From assembly GCA_937862735.1 (NCBI GenBank), contig CALMDH010000283.1, positions 1 to 49,312 on the forward strand: a stretch of 49,312 bases of DNA, read 5' to 3'. A program made the translations under genes and the position numbers. The notes beneath the pieces were generated by a model that did no database searches, was not told the DNA's origin, and was given only the letters and a program-made list of their open reading frames with translations. This DNA is from M0108 sp937862735 (GTDB taxonomy: Bacteria; Pseudomonadota; Gammaproteobacteria; Chromatiales; Chromatiaceae). Positions 24,107 to 32,392 of this stretch are shown here, piece by piece (position 1 is the stretch's first letter; each line of letters starts with the position of its first letter).

Positions 24107-25327
24107 ATGGCTACCCATCAGTTTACCGTCAAGTGGCTGGAAGCCGTTAAACCCGGGCCTACCGGCCGGGATGAGTATTTCGACGAGCACACCCCCGGCC
24201 TGGGTCTGCGGGTCGGTGTCCGCAGCAAGACCTTTTTCGTCATGCCCCGGGTCCTGAGACAGGGCCAATGGAAACAGGAGCGGATCAGTCTGGGCAAGGT
24301 GGGGGAGACCACCCTTGCCGAAGCGCGGGAGAGTGCCAAGCGAGTCATTGCCACCGCCAGCGCCGGGCAGATCCCCGACGACGTGGCCAAGGTGCGCCGG
24401 GAAATCCTGGTCAAGGAATCGGCCAACTCATACGGCAAGGTCCGGGCTGACTTCCTGCCCCTCTACCGGGTCAAGCGGGGCGGCCGCCTCTACCCGCCCG
24501 CTGACCGAACCCTGAAATCCATGACGGGCGCCCTGGAGCTGCTGAAGGCGTGGGACGACCGCCCCATGACCAGCATTACCACCGCCGATCTGCAAGCCTG
24601 GCACGATGGCTATGTGGCGGCCGGCAAGGAGAGCGCCGCCAATGTCTACCTCGCTTTGGTGCGCAAATTCTTCGGCTGGGCCAAGGAGCGCGGCATCATC
24701 ACGCGCAACCCCGCCGCCGAAGTGGTAAAGGGCGGGGCCAGCCAGGCCCGGGAGCGGGTCCTGACGAATGATGAGCTGGTCGCCGTCTGGCGGGCCACTG
24801 GGGAGGATCACCCCTACCACCGCATCGTGCGCCTGCTGCTCCTCACGGGTCAGCGCCGCACCGAGGTGGGCGGCATGGACTGGAGCGAGGTGGACCTTGA
24901 GGCCGGTATCTGGAACCTCCCCGCCGCCCGGGCCAAGAATCGCCGCCAGCACCTCATACCCCTCGCGCCCCCGGCCCTGGCCCTCCTCAAGGCCCAAGCC
25001 ACCAAGGGCGCCACCGGCCTGGTGTTTCCCAACAGCAAGGGCCGCCCCCCGACCGATTGGGGCATCCAGAAGCGGCGCCTTGACGAGCGCACCCACCTCG
25101 CACCCTGGCAATTGCACGATCTGCGCCGCAGCATGGTTACGCACCTGGCCGAGGATCTGGCCATTCCGCCCCACATCATCGAAGCCACCATCAACCATGT
25201 GAGCGGCTTCAGGAGTGGCGTGGCTGGGGTCTACAACCGCGCCCAATACCTGACCGAGCGACGCCAGGCTCTCGACGCCTGGGCGAATCATGTCCTGGCC
25301 CTAGTGGCGGCCAAGGAAGGCGAGTGA
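24107..25327 (+). CDS. tyrosine recombinase, P4-type integrase
   Basis: 406 residues, the usual size. The N-terminal DUF4102-like part (about 1-90) includes LGLRVGVRSKTFFV and ISLGKVGETTLAEARE. A SAM-like core-binding domain (about 105-200) is followed by the catalytic domain, with Arg250 in LTGQRRTEVGG, HDLR (337-340), His364 in INHVSG and Tyr376 in GVYNRAQYLTERR. It catalyses site-specific integration and excision of the element. GAGG about 8 bases before the ATG supports the start. The stop overlaps the next gene (TGATG). The repeats at 23925-24024 are candidate binding sites. Confidence 0.92.
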   Translation: MATHQFTVKWLEAVKPGPTGRDEYFDEHTPGLGLRVGVRSKTFFVMPRVLRQGQWKQERISLGKVGETTLAEARESAKRVIATASAGQIPDDVAKVRREILVKESANSYGKVRADFLPLYRVKRGGRLYPPADRTLKSMTGALELLKAWDDRPMTSITTADLQAWHDGYVAAGKESAANVYLALVRKFFGWAKERGIITRNPAAEVVKGGASQARERVLTNDELVAVWRATGEDHPYHRIVRLLLLTGQRRTEVGGMDWSEVDLEAGIWNLPAARAKNRRQHLIPLAPPALALLKAQATKGATGLVFPNSKGRPPTDWGIQKRRLDERTHLAPWQLHDLRRSMVTHLAEDLAIPPHIIEATINHVSGFRSGVAGVYNRAQYLTERRQALDAWANHVLALVAAKEGE

Positions 25328-25968
25328 TGGACCTCCCCCCCTACCTCCATCCCCAGGATGACGGCTGGCGGCTGGAGGATGCGGTATCCATCTGGCTGTT
25401 GGTCCATTACGGCATCAACCGCTCCGATCCCGACACCCCCGAAATCCGCCGCCTGCGTCTCCAGGCCCGCCGGGAGGTGGTGACCCTGGCCAGCGAACTT
25501 CCGGATCAGCTCAAATCCCCGCCCGTCTACGTTCGCCGCGTGCACCGCGATTGGGGCGGCGCCACAGATCAGTGGCCCCGTCAGAGCCGGAATAGTACAC
25601 CGCCCCGGACCTGGGTAACCACCACGGCCCTCGCCGGGCTCTGTCGCCAATGTGGTCACGTCCCGCCCTGGGAGCAGCAGCCCCCCCTGGCCACCCTGCA
25701 CCCCGCCCTGGTGCCCCAGGAGACACTGGCGCTAGGGGCTGATGAGCGGGAACTAGCGACGGGCGGCCGGCCCTCGACCAATGCCGGCGCCTATGCCTAC
25801 ATCGACTCACTCTTGGCCAAGGGCAGCGGTAAGGCCGCCGCGTATCAGAATGCCGCCAGCAAGTTTCCCTCTCCTGGCATCGACCACGACACCAGGGCCA
25901 ACCAGTTAGCCTCTGGATACCGCCAGCGCAACCGGAATCACCGGAATAAAGCGCATAAACCCCTTTAG
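25327..25968 (+). CDS. unknown protein coupled to the integrase (213 aa)
   Basis: The ATG overlaps the integrase stop by one base, so the two are translationally coupled. The N-terminal 70 residues (WRLEDAVSIWLLVHYGIN, IRRLRLQARREVVTLAS) are helical. The middle is Pro/Trp-rich, and the C-terminal 60 residues form a basic helix-loop part (AYAYIDSLLAKGSGKAAAYQ, RQRNRNHRNKAHKPL). The basic tail would suit DNA binding. The family is not recognised. A strong terminator follows. Confidence 0.6.
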   Translation: MDLPPYLHPQDDGWRLEDAVSIWLLVHYGINRSDPDTPEIRRLRLQARREVVTLASELPDQLKSPPVYVRRVHRDWGGATDQWPRQSRNSTPPRTWVTTTALAGLCRQCGHVPPWEQQPPLATLHPALVPQETLALGADERELATGGRPSTNAGAYAYIDSLLAKGSGKAAAYQNAASKFPSPGIDHDTRANQLASGYRQRNRNHRNKAHKPL

Positions 25969-25989
25969 GCATTCCCTCCCACCTTCACC

Positions 25990-26016
25990 AAGCCGCCATT
26001 CTGGCGGCTTTTTTTT
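25990..26016 (+). terminator. rho-independent terminator after the integrase operon
   Basis: AAGCCGCC (25990-25997) and GGCGGCTT (26003-26010) form a perfect stem with an ATTCT loop, followed by T to 26016. Confidence 0.92.
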
Positions 26017-26019
26017 GCC

Positions 26020-26115
26020 CTGAAAAAAAATAAAAAGAATAAACCCTTTATACAGTTTTATTCGCTAATTTCATTGGTTAACTTGTGATTCATCAGCCAC
26101 GATGGAGCATCTCCC
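26020..26115 (+). promoter_or_regulatory. AT-rich promoter region of the replication module
   Basis: The stretch is markedly AT-rich compared with everything around it (AAAAAAAATAAAAAGAATAA, then TTTATACAGTTTTATTCGC and TTTCATTGGTTAACTTG). It directly precedes the AlpA-like gene, so it most likely holds the promoter and possibly the replication-linked operator. Exact boxes cannot be assigned. Confidence 0.5.
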
Positions 26116-26334
26116 ATGAACATTAGCGACGACCCTATCATTTCCGATCCCGAACTGCGGCGCATTGCCGGGGGGGTCACCCCGATGACGATTTGGCGGT
26201 GGAGAAAGGCCGGAATTCTGCCTCCAGCCCTCGTCCTTAATGGCCGCAATTACTCGCGGAAAAGCGCTATCGACGCGGCCCTGTCTCGTGCCTTTGGTCT
26301 GGAAAATTACGCGCCCAATTCCCAGGCCACTTAA
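26116..26334 (+). CDS. AlpA-like helix-turn-helix regulator
   Basis: A 72-residue MerR/AlpA-type DNA-binding protein. GGVTPMTIWRWRKAGILPPA is the winged HTH recognition region, followed by the strand LVLNGRNYSRKSAIDAAL. AlpA-type proteins in P4-like elements control integrase expression and excision. GGAG about 9 bases before the ATG. The ribosome-binding site overlaps an imperfect palindrome (ATGGAG/CTCCCAT at 26101-26117), which might be an autoregulatory site. Confidence 0.8.
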   Translation: MNISDDPIISDPELRRIAGGVTPMTIWRWRKAGILPPALVLNGRNYSRKSAIDAALSRAFGLENYAPNSQAT

Positions 26335-26364
26335 TCAGATGCGGACAGCCCATGCGCAATAAAA

Positions 26365-26387
26365 AGCCCCTGAGGTAAACAGGGGCT
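26365..26387. other. perfect hairpin upstream of the ParB-like gene
   Basis: AGCCCCTG (26365-26372) and CAGGGGCT (26380-26387) pair around AGGTAAA. A5 precedes and A3 follows, so on the minus strand it would look like a terminator with T-run. No minus-strand gene ends here, so a leader hairpin controlling the ParB-like gene 17 bases downstream is also possible. Confidence 0.55.
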
Positions 26388-26403
26388 AAAAGAGGTAAAT
26401 CAA

Positions 26404-27297
26404 ATGCAGCAAAACAGTTCTATTGTGGCGCTCGCCGTGCGCTCAATCAAGGCCGATCACGCCATCCAGCAACGAGAGACGTTGATTGACGGCGCCGTCC
26501 TCAACGACTACGCGGAGGCGATGACCGCCGGCAGCGTCTTCCCGCCCATCGTGGTCTTCTATGATGGCACTGTCCACTGGCTTGCGGATGGCTATCACCG
26601 CCTGGAGGCCGCCGACGAGGCCGGGCTTAAGGAGATCACTGCTGAGGTGCGCCCGGGCACCAAGCGGGATGCCACCCTCCACGCCTGCGGTGCCAATCGG
26701 GATCACGGCCTGCGCCGCACCCGTGCCGATGTGCGCCGGGCGATCACCACCCTGGTAACGGATGCCGAGTGGGGCCAAATGGCCAACCGATTGATTGCCG
26801 AAAAGGTCGGATGCTCTGATAAGACCGTCGCCGCCGTCAGAGTAGAACTGTTCAACGAGCTGGCGGCGCCGTTCAGGTGCGGAAATTCCGCAACTGAAGA
26901 CACCGACCCCGACCCAGCCACATCCGAGAATCAACTGCGGAATTTCCGCAGTTCCGACGACGAGGCCCCCGGCATCCCCAGCGTCAACAGCCTGGCCGAA
27001 GCCGAGGCAGGGCTAAACGCAGTCTTCAATCGCGACACCGCCCCACCGCCGCCACCCCCGGCGAAGCGTATCGGCCGCGATGGCAAGTTTAGGGCCATGC
27101 CCAAAGACACCAGACCCGCTTCTACACCGAACAAGGCCGTGCTCGCTATGCAGGCGGCCCACATGGTTGCGGCTGCGCTAACACGCATGGAAGCACTGGA
27201 AATGGACCTGTCCGCCGATGACGCCCGGATGGTGATGAATAACCTTCGCGCCGTCTTGGGCAGGCTCGAAATGCGTTTTGGTGGGGAGGGGAATTGA
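26404..27297 (+). CDS. ParB/sulfiredoxin-fold nuclease-domain protein
   Basis: 297 residues. The N-terminal domain (about 8-95) has the ParB-like order: VRSIKADHAIQQRE, PPIVVFYDGTVHWLADGYHR with the DGYHRLEAA box (62-70), then ITAEVRPGTKRDATLHACG. An HTH-like helical part (about 105-150, NRLIAEKVGCSDKTVAAVRV) follows. A low-complexity acidic/Pro linker (about 158-225, including PPPPPP) leads to a helical C-terminus. It may act in partition, gene regulation or as a nuclease of the element. AGAGG about 8 bases before the ATG. Confidence 0.8.
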   Translation: MQQNSSIVALAVRSIKADHAIQQRETLIDGAVLNDYAEAMTAGSVFPPIVVFYDGTVHWLADGYHRLEAADEAGLKEITAEVRPGTKRDATLHACGANRDHGLRRTRADVRRAITTLVTDAEWGQMANRLIAEKVGCSDKTVAAVRVELFNELAAPFRCGNSATEDTDPDPATSENQLRNFRSSDDEAPGIPSVNSLAEAEAGLNAVFNRDTAPPPPPPAKRIGRDGKFRAMPKDTRPASTPNKAVLAMQAAHMVAAALTRMEALEMDLSADDARMVMNNLRAVLGRLEMRFGGEGN

Positions 27298-27298
27298 C

Positions 27299-27736
27299 AT
27301 GCACAACGATCAACCATCGAGAATCGCCGCCTGGGTTTCGGTCATTACCGCCAACCCCCGGGCAAATGATGTCGTCCGCCCCTGGTTGGAAATCATCACC
27401 ACCACGACCGACCCCCGAAAAAAACGCGAGTTGACGGCGTGGTGCTATGGCGCGGCGCAACTGGCCGTGATCGTCGCCCAGGAAGGTGAAGATCCATCGG
27501 CGGCGTCAATCGCTGAACTGGGGCGGAGTTGGATTGAGCGGGCAAAAACTGACCCTGATCCTCTCTCCATCCTGCAGGTCTCGCGCTGGTTCCACGGTGC
27601 CAGCGCAGTAGCCCTCGCGCTCCGGCTGGAAAAGGAACACCAGCTCTATTCCAAAATTGAGGCGGAATTGTTCGACCTCTTTTTAGGGAACACGCTGACG
27701 GAAGCGGGAAACCAGGGAGGAAAGATCAATGCGTAA
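27299..27736 (+). CDS. unknown helical protein of the element (145 aa)
   Basis: The family is not recognised. Start at the ATG at 27299 with GGGGAGGGG upstream; a GTG at 27278 is inside the previous gene. The sequence is predicted mostly helical (SRIAAWVSVITANPRANDVV, LTAWCYGAAQLAVIVAQEGE, LYSKIEAELFDLFLGNTL). It overlaps the next gene by 8 bases and belongs to the element's replication operon. Confidence 0.65.
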   Translation: MHNDQPSRIAAWVSVITANPRANDVVRPWLEIITTTTDPRKKRELTAWCYGAAQLAVIVAQEGEDPSAASIAELGRSWIERAKTDPDPLSILQVSRWFHGASAVALALRLEKEHQLYSKIEAELFDLFLGNTLTEAGNQGGKINA

Positions 27737-28304
27737 AGAACACTTCACGCCACCGGCCAAGTGGACCCGGGAATTCCGTCAGGCCCTTCGCCTGTCAGAT
27801 GCCCACCTCAAGGTCTACACCTATCTGGAATCGGCGCCCGAATCCCATCCCACCGGAATTTACTTCATCACCCTCGCCGCCATCGCGGAAATGACCGGCG
27901 AGGAGCGCGTGACCGTGGCCAAGATCGTGGACGACCTCGAGCGCTGCGGTCTGGTGATGTGGGATGCGGTCGCCAGCGTGGTCTGGGTGCCCTGTGTCTG
28001 CGGTGAGCAGTATCGATGGACCCATCGCCCGCAGCGCAAGACCGGCGAGGATTACCGGCTGATCGAAGCGCGGAAACATCTGGACGACCTCCCGCCGTCG
28101 CGCCTGGTCAACCTGTTTCGGCAGGCTTGGCCCATCTTCGGGGAAGCCCCTACCCAGGCCCCTAGCCAAGGGGCTACCCAAGCCCCCTACCAAGGGGCAA
28201 ATACTATCTACCTGTTCCCTGATCCCCCTCCTCCTCCCACCCCAGGCCGGGCGGCAAATTTCCCGCCGCTCGATGAGAACGGGCTCGACATGGAGGGCAG
28301 GTAG
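27729..28304 (+). CDS. winged-helix replication-type protein
   Basis: 191 residues. The first 90 residues form a winged-helix-like unit: LRLSDAHLKVYTYLES, GIYFITLAAIAEMTGEERVT, VAKIVDDLERCGLVMWD. This type is common at the N-terminus of phage and plasmid replication proteins. The C-terminal part has a short repeated tract APTQAPSQGATQAPYQGA (about 146-163) and a Pro-run. The protein may bind the origin or regulate the operon. GGGAGGAAAG lies before the ATG; the next gene starts directly after its stop. Confidence 0.6.
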   Translation: MRKEHFTPPAKWTREFRQALRLSDAHLKVYTYLESAPESHPTGIYFITLAAIAEMTGEERVTVAKIVDDLERCGLVMWDAVASVVWVPCVCGEQYRWTHRPQRKTGEDYRLIEARKHLDDLPPSRLVNLFRQAWPIFGEAPTQAPSQGATQAPYQGANTIYLFPDPPPPPTPGRAANFPPLDENGLDMEGR

Positions 28305-29354
28305 ATGACGGACGTTTACCTCGACCGCCTCTTCCGTGATGCCGGACTGGTTGAATTGACCCACCTGGATCATGGCCGGGTCTGGTCAACCTGGCACAAC
28401 GACCCCGACAGCCTGATGCTTGCCGCCTCCCGGGCTGGCGATTCTGGCAACCTCTTCACCACCCTCAACCGTATCAACCCCGCCCTCCTGGGCGACTACC
28501 TCAAGGCGCAAACAGGTAAAACCGCCCGCACCCCGGATGCCTGCGTGAGTCGCTACTGTCGGCTCTTCTTCGACCTCGATCCCGCCCGCCCCCGGGGCCA
28601 ATCCTCGACCGCGGATGAGTTGGCCGAGGCCGCGACCCGTGCCCGGGGCCTGGTGGCCAAGCTGGCGGTCCTGGGCTGGCCTGAGCCCTTGCTGGCCATG
28701 TCGGGGAATGGCTGGCACGTCCAGTACCGCACCGCGCTCCCCCCTACCCCGGAGACCACGGCGCAACTGCGGGTGATCTACACCGGACTGGCGGCGGAAT
28801 TCTCTGACGACACGGTGACCTTCGACCGCGCGGTCAGGAACCCGGCCCGCCTGTGCACCCTGTATGGGTCGGTCAAGCGCAAGGGGATCAACCACCCCGA
28901 GCGCCCGCATCGGCAGTCAACCTGCCAGGTGCCCCGGGACTGGCGGCAGGTGCATCCGCGGCAGGTGGCGGGCCTGGCCAACCTCTATGTCCGCCAGACA
29001 CTCCAGGAGGCCCCAGGAGCCGCTACGCGCCCTGCCAGGCCCTTGGGAGTCAGGGGGCAGGGCGATTACCGCAGCCTGGACGTGGTGACCTGGTTCGCCG
29101 CCCACGGGGCTTACCTCGGCCCCCTGGCGGGAAAGGTGCATGGGGTCGTTTGCCCTTGGCAGGCGGAACACTCCACGCCTAGCCCCAGGAACGGGGGCGA
29201 CTCAGTCATCTTTGAGGCCGATGACGGCTGGCCTGGGTTCGCCTGCAAGCACAGCCATTGCGCCGGGCGGGATATCCGCGACGTGATGAACCTTTGGGGC
29301 GACGCGGATGCCTTCTGCGCCGCCGCTTTCGTGCCGATGCGGAGGGCGGGGTGA
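28305..29354 (+). CDS. primase-polymerase (AEP superfamily) with zinc-binding C-terminus
   Basis: 349 residues. The archaeo-eukaryotic primase core is shown by CRLFFDLDPARP (the D-x-D metal motif), MSGNGWHVQYR (the His motif) and TFDRAVRNPARLCTLYGS. The C-terminus has a Cys/His cluster, CPWQAEHSTP and FACKHSHCAGRDIRD, typical of a primase zinc module. It would synthesise primers for element replication. It is coupled with the helicase: the stop TGA at 29352-29354 overlaps the next ATG. Confidence 0.82.
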   Translation: MTDVYLDRLFRDAGLVELTHLDHGRVWSTWHNDPDSLMLAASRAGDSGNLFTTLNRINPALLGDYLKAQTGKTARTPDACVSRYCRLFFDLDPARPRGQSSTADELAEAATRARGLVAKLAVLGWPEPLLAMSGNGWHVQYRTALPPTPETTAQLRVIYTGLAAEFSDDTVTFDRAVRNPARLCTLYGSVKRKGINHPERPHRQSTCQVPRDWRQVHPRQVAGLANLYVRQTLQEAPGAATRPARPLGVRGQGDYRSLDVVTWFAAHGAYLGPLAGKVHGVVCPWQAEHSTPSPRNGGDSVIFEADDGWPGFACKHSHCAGRDIRDVMNLWGDADAFCAAAFVPMRRAG

Positions 29355-30859
29355 TGTACGACCTGCACGATTTTCAGCAGCAACTCATCGCTGACCTGGG
29401 CCAGGGCATCCTGCAAGGGCACCGTCGTCAGGTGTGCGGACTGGCCACCGGCGGCGGCAAAACGGTGGTGGCCGCTCACCTGGGCCGCCGGGCCGCCGCC
29501 AAGGGCAAGCGCATGCTCTTCGTGGTGGACCGTATCGAGCTGTGCGGTCAGGCCGCCGAGACCTTTCACGAGATGGGTTTGAGCGTCGGCATCCTGCGGG
29601 GAGAAGACACCGCCTATACCCGACAGGACGAGATCGTGGTGGCGTCCATCCAGACCATCCGCTCCCGGTCCGCGCCCGACTGGATGGACCTGTGCATCAT
29701 CGATGAGTGCCATGTGCTCCATGCCGCGCACATTCACCTCATGGCGGACTGGGCCGACAAGGTGTTCATCGGCCTGAGCGCAACGCCCATGCGCAAGGGC
29801 CTGGGCCTGCACTTCACCCATCTGGTGCGCGGCCCGAGCATCCGCGAGTTGACCGACCGGGGGTTCTTGGTCCCCGTTCGCGCCTTCGCCCCCCAGGCCG
29901 ATGCCATCCTGACCGCCCTGGATGGCGTGAGCTGTGGGACCACGACGGCGGGGTTCGACTACCAGGAAAACGAGTTGGGCGCCGCCATGAACCGCAAGGA
30001 GCTGGTGGGCGACATCGTGACGACCTGGCAGGAACGGGGCGAGGAGCGGCCGACGTTGTGCTTTGCGGTCAACATCGCGCACTCGAAAAGCATTCGGGAT
30101 GACTTCCTCGCGGCCGGGGTCCGCGCGGAGCATTTGGACGCCTACACCGACCCCAGCGCGCGCCGGGAGATCATCGCCGGCTTCAAGGCCGGGGAGATCA
30201 AGCTCCTGACGTCGGTCAACGTCCTGGGCACCGGCTTTAATGTACCGGATGCGGCCTGCCTGATCCTGGCCCGGCCCACCCTATCGGAGGCCCTGCACAT
30301 TCAGCAGTGCGGTCGGGGTATCCGCACCGCCACGGGCAAAACCGATTGCCTCATCCTCGACCATTCGGGCAACTGTCTGAAGCATGGGCTTCCGCATCAC
30401 TTCGTTGTCCCCGACCTCGACTTGGGCGACGCCCCGGACCCGGCGAAGAAGAAGCGCAAGGAGAAGGCCCCCTTCATCGCCTGCAAGTCCTGTGGGGCGG
30501 TGATGGACCCTGACGAGGTGACCTGCCCGCAATGTGGGCTGGATCGGCCGGTAAGCGGCAGCCGGATCACCTATCGCGAGGGCAAACTCGTGGAGTTTGG
30601 CAGCACCGGAGCTGGCGGTCAGGATGCCGGTGAAGACCCGGCGACGTTCTACCGCATGGCCATGAGCTACGTCCTGGCCCACGGGAAGAACCCTGGCCGG
30701 GCCTATCACCTCACCCAGGCCCGTTACCCCGGCGCCCGCGTTCCCTGGTCCTGGCGAAACCTGCCACCGCTCGATCCGTCCCCCGAGGTGGCGCGATGGA
30801 TCAGGAACCGCAACCTGCATGACCACATCCGCTGGCAGCACGGGCGCGGCGCAGCTTAG
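29354..30859 (+). CDS. SF2 DEAD/DEAH-type helicase with zinc ribbon
   Basis: 501 residues. Motif I is ATGGGKTV, motif II is LCIIDECH, motif III is LSATPMR and motif VI is QQCGRGIRTATGKTD. A C-terminal zinc ribbon is visible (CKSCGAVMDPDEVTCPQCG, about residues 377-395). Such helicases sit next to primases in phages and integrative elements and unwind DNA during replication. The start overlaps the primase stop. The last 100 residues are an unassigned helical domain. Confidence 0.88.
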   Translation: MYDLHDFQQQLIADLGQGILQGHRRQVCGLATGGGKTVVAAHLGRRAAAKGKRMLFVVDRIELCGQAAETFHEMGLSVGILRGEDTAYTRQDEIVVASIQTIRSRSAPDWMDLCIIDECHVLHAAHIHLMADWADKVFIGLSATPMRKGLGLHFTHLVRGPSIRELTDRGFLVPVRAFAPQADAILTALDGVSCGTTTAGFDYQENELGAAMNRKELVGDIVTTWQERGEERPTLCFAVNIAHSKSIRDDFLAAGVRAEHLDAYTDPSARREIIAGFKAGEIKLLTSVNVLGTGFNVPDAACLILARPTLSEALHIQQCGRGIRTATGKTDCLILDHSGNCLKHGLPHHFVVPDLDLGDAPDPAKKKRKEKAPFIACKSCGAVMDPDEVTCPQCGLDRPVSGSRITYREGKLVEFGSTGAGGQDAGEDPATFYRMAMSYVLAHGKNPGRAYHLTQARYPGARVPWSWRNLPPLDPSPEVARWIRNRNLHDHIRWQHGRGAA

Positions 30860-31455
30860 GCGCGAAGGGGCCAGGGATGGCCACTCACTCCCGGAAGTGG
30901 ACACGCTGGAGCGGTTGGCCACGATCAGACCCCACCGTCGACCGGCGCGAAACCGCACACGGGTGGTCTCCGGCAGAGGCATCGAGTGAACCTGGACCTC
31001 AGTCGAGATAACCAGGATGGGAAGGCCCTGAAAAGCCCGACAACCCCGGGTGTACGCAGACGGATGGCATCCCCTTCACGCCCAATGAGGGCCGGGGCGC
31101 TTTCCCCGAGAAGGGGCCTGGGCGCACACCACGGCAATCAACATCCAAGGATGCCCAGCTCCCGCAGCAGGGGCTGTCCATCGACCTCGGCCCAGATCAA
31201 GTCACCGGGCCGGGGAGGGGAAGCCAGCTTGGACCCCGTACGCGAACAGGGGCAGGGCGCAGGGTGGTGGGAACGTCCCGGGGATGGCGCCGGGGTGGGT
31301 GGACATGGCGCGGTTCGGCGCTAATCTAGGGCTCAGGAGCATGGGAGGGACCGCGGGTGGTAGACGAGATTGTTACTGGATTCAAAATAGAGGCCAGCGG
31401 CCCGCCGGGTTTTGGCGCGCGGTGCCGACCGGGCCCGTGCAGAGGAGACAGATTT
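30860..31455. other. gene-poor junction with a duplicated fragment
   Basis: No intact gene is seen. Positions about 30905-31001 are a diverged copy of 33268-33357 (tail of the hemerythrin gene and following bases). Positions about 31140-31240 on the minus strand read SKLASPPRPGDLIWAEVDG then QPLLRELGILGC before a stop, which looks like the C-terminus of a lost gene. Confidence 0.4.
30905..31001 (+). repeat. duplicated segment, copy 1 (copy 2 at 33268-33357)
   Basis: Shared blocks include GTTGGCCACGATCAGACCCC, GGGTGGTCTCC and ATCGAGTGAACCTGGAC. Copy 2 covers the hemerythrin 3' end just before the YhcG-type gene. The copies differ by scattered substitutions and short indels. Confidence 0.7.
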
Positions 31456-31755
31456 ATGCACCACGACATCACGCCGGACACGGTGGCGCAGGTCATCTAT
31501 CAACAGGCCATCTGTCCGACGGGCGATCCTCAGGACGCCCTGAATGACTGGATGAAGGTGACCAGTGGGCTTGGCTGCGTCCTGGCTGACTGGCAACGGC
31601 TGGCCCCGGGTCGCCCAGGCTATGAGGCCCAGACTGAGGCCCTGACCACGGCCCTGCTCAAGGCCCAGGGCATCATGCGCTGCCTGGCCCGGGCCGCCCA
31701 GGACCGGGGGGATGGCTATCGCTATCCATCGAGTCCCACTAAGCCTTGGTCCTAG
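31456..31755 (+). CDS. small unknown protein (99 aa)
   Basis: The family is not recognised. Start at the ATG at 31456 with AGAGGAG about 10 bases upstream. The sequence is helical (ITPDTVAQVIYQQAICPTG, ALLKAQGIMRCLARAAQDRG). A decayed copy of its C-terminal part is seen at about 37455-37613, so the gene belongs to a repeated accessory family. Confidence 0.6.
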   Translation: MHHDITPDTVAQVIYQQAICPTGDPQDALNDWMKVTSGLGCVLADWQRLAPGRPGYEAQTEALTTALLKAQGIMRCLARAAQDRGDGYRYPSSPTKPWS

Positions 31756-31879
31756 CTTCCAAGGCCGGCCACCCATGCCACACCTCGCGTCAGCCGGCCG
31801 GATGAGCTGAATAGTTATCCGCACCGTCCATAACTGGCCTAGACTGACGCGGTTAACCACTGCTTTCCGGAGATCGACC

Positions 31880-32371
31880 ATGACACCCCTGAGGATTGGC
31901 CTGGCAGCACTCCTCTTGTTGTTGCTATCAACCCCCCTCCTGGCCGAAAAACCCAACGATGCCTTGGCCCTCACCGGGGTCACCACTGGCCGGGTCGTGT
32001 TCGACATCAACACCACCCAGGCGGGCAAGCTCAGCCTCTATCTCCAGGTGATCCGCGAGACCCATGCGGATCTTCAGCGGCAAGGGGTCACCCCCGAGAT
32101 GGTTTTGGCCTTTCGTGGCAAGGCCGTCACCCTGGTGACTGCCGACCGGCAACACCAGGAGTTGACCGAGTACGAGGACCTGGATCGTGTAGCCGAGCAA
32201 ATCAAGGAACTCCAGGGGCTTGGCGCGCGGATGGAGGGCTGTTCCATCGCGACCCGCCTCTATGGTGTCGATAACCAAACCCTGCTGCCCGGGATCACGC
32301 CGGTGGGCAATACCTTCGTGTCCCTGATCGGCTATCAGGCCAGGGGCTACGCCCTGATCCCCATCTATTGA
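31880..32371 (+). CDS. periplasmic DsrE/DsrF-like protein
   Basis: 163 residues. A signal peptide (LAALLLLLLSTPLLA, about 1-22) is followed by a DsrE-like fold: GRVVFDINTTQAGKLSLYLQ, LQRQGVTPEMVLAFRGKAVT and a final GYQARGYALIPIY. The single Cys (GCSIATRLYG) is where some DsrE-family proteins have their sulfur-carrier or structural Cys. DsrE-type proteins relay sulfur or are uncharacterised; the exported version suggests a periplasmic role. CGGAG about 8 bases before the ATG. Confidence 0.75.
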   Translation: MTPLRIGLAALLLLLLSTPLLAEKPNDALALTGVTTGRVVFDINTTQAGKLSLYLQVIRETHADLQRQGVTPEMVLAFRGKAVTLVTADRQHQELTEYEDLDRVAEQIKELQGLGARMEGCSIATRLYGVDNQTLLPGITPVGNTFVSLIGYQARGYALIPIY

Positions 32372-32392
32372 GCCGATCCCGGTAGGACCGCC

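Larger units (their letters stand above)
23852..30859 (+). mobile_element. integrated element core (P4-type integrase, AlpA, ParB-like, primase, helicase)
   Basis: The left edge coincides with truncation of the pseudogene and a clear drop in GC. Genes run on one strand: integrase, unknown, AlpA-like, ParB-like, unknown, winged-helix protein, primase-polymerase and SF2 helicase. No relaxase, conjugation, capsid or terminase gene is present. This resembles P4-like satellites or small integrative elements. The right end is not defined; 30859 is the last clearly linked gene. No attachment-site repeat could be matched by eye. Confidence 0.6.

Noticed and set aside
14383..26118. GGAGCAT plus short spacer before three start codons (14390, 14767, 26116) as one motif
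   Set aside because: The first two are explained by the duplicated leader; the third lacks all other leader blocks and is probably chance similarity of a ribosome-binding site.
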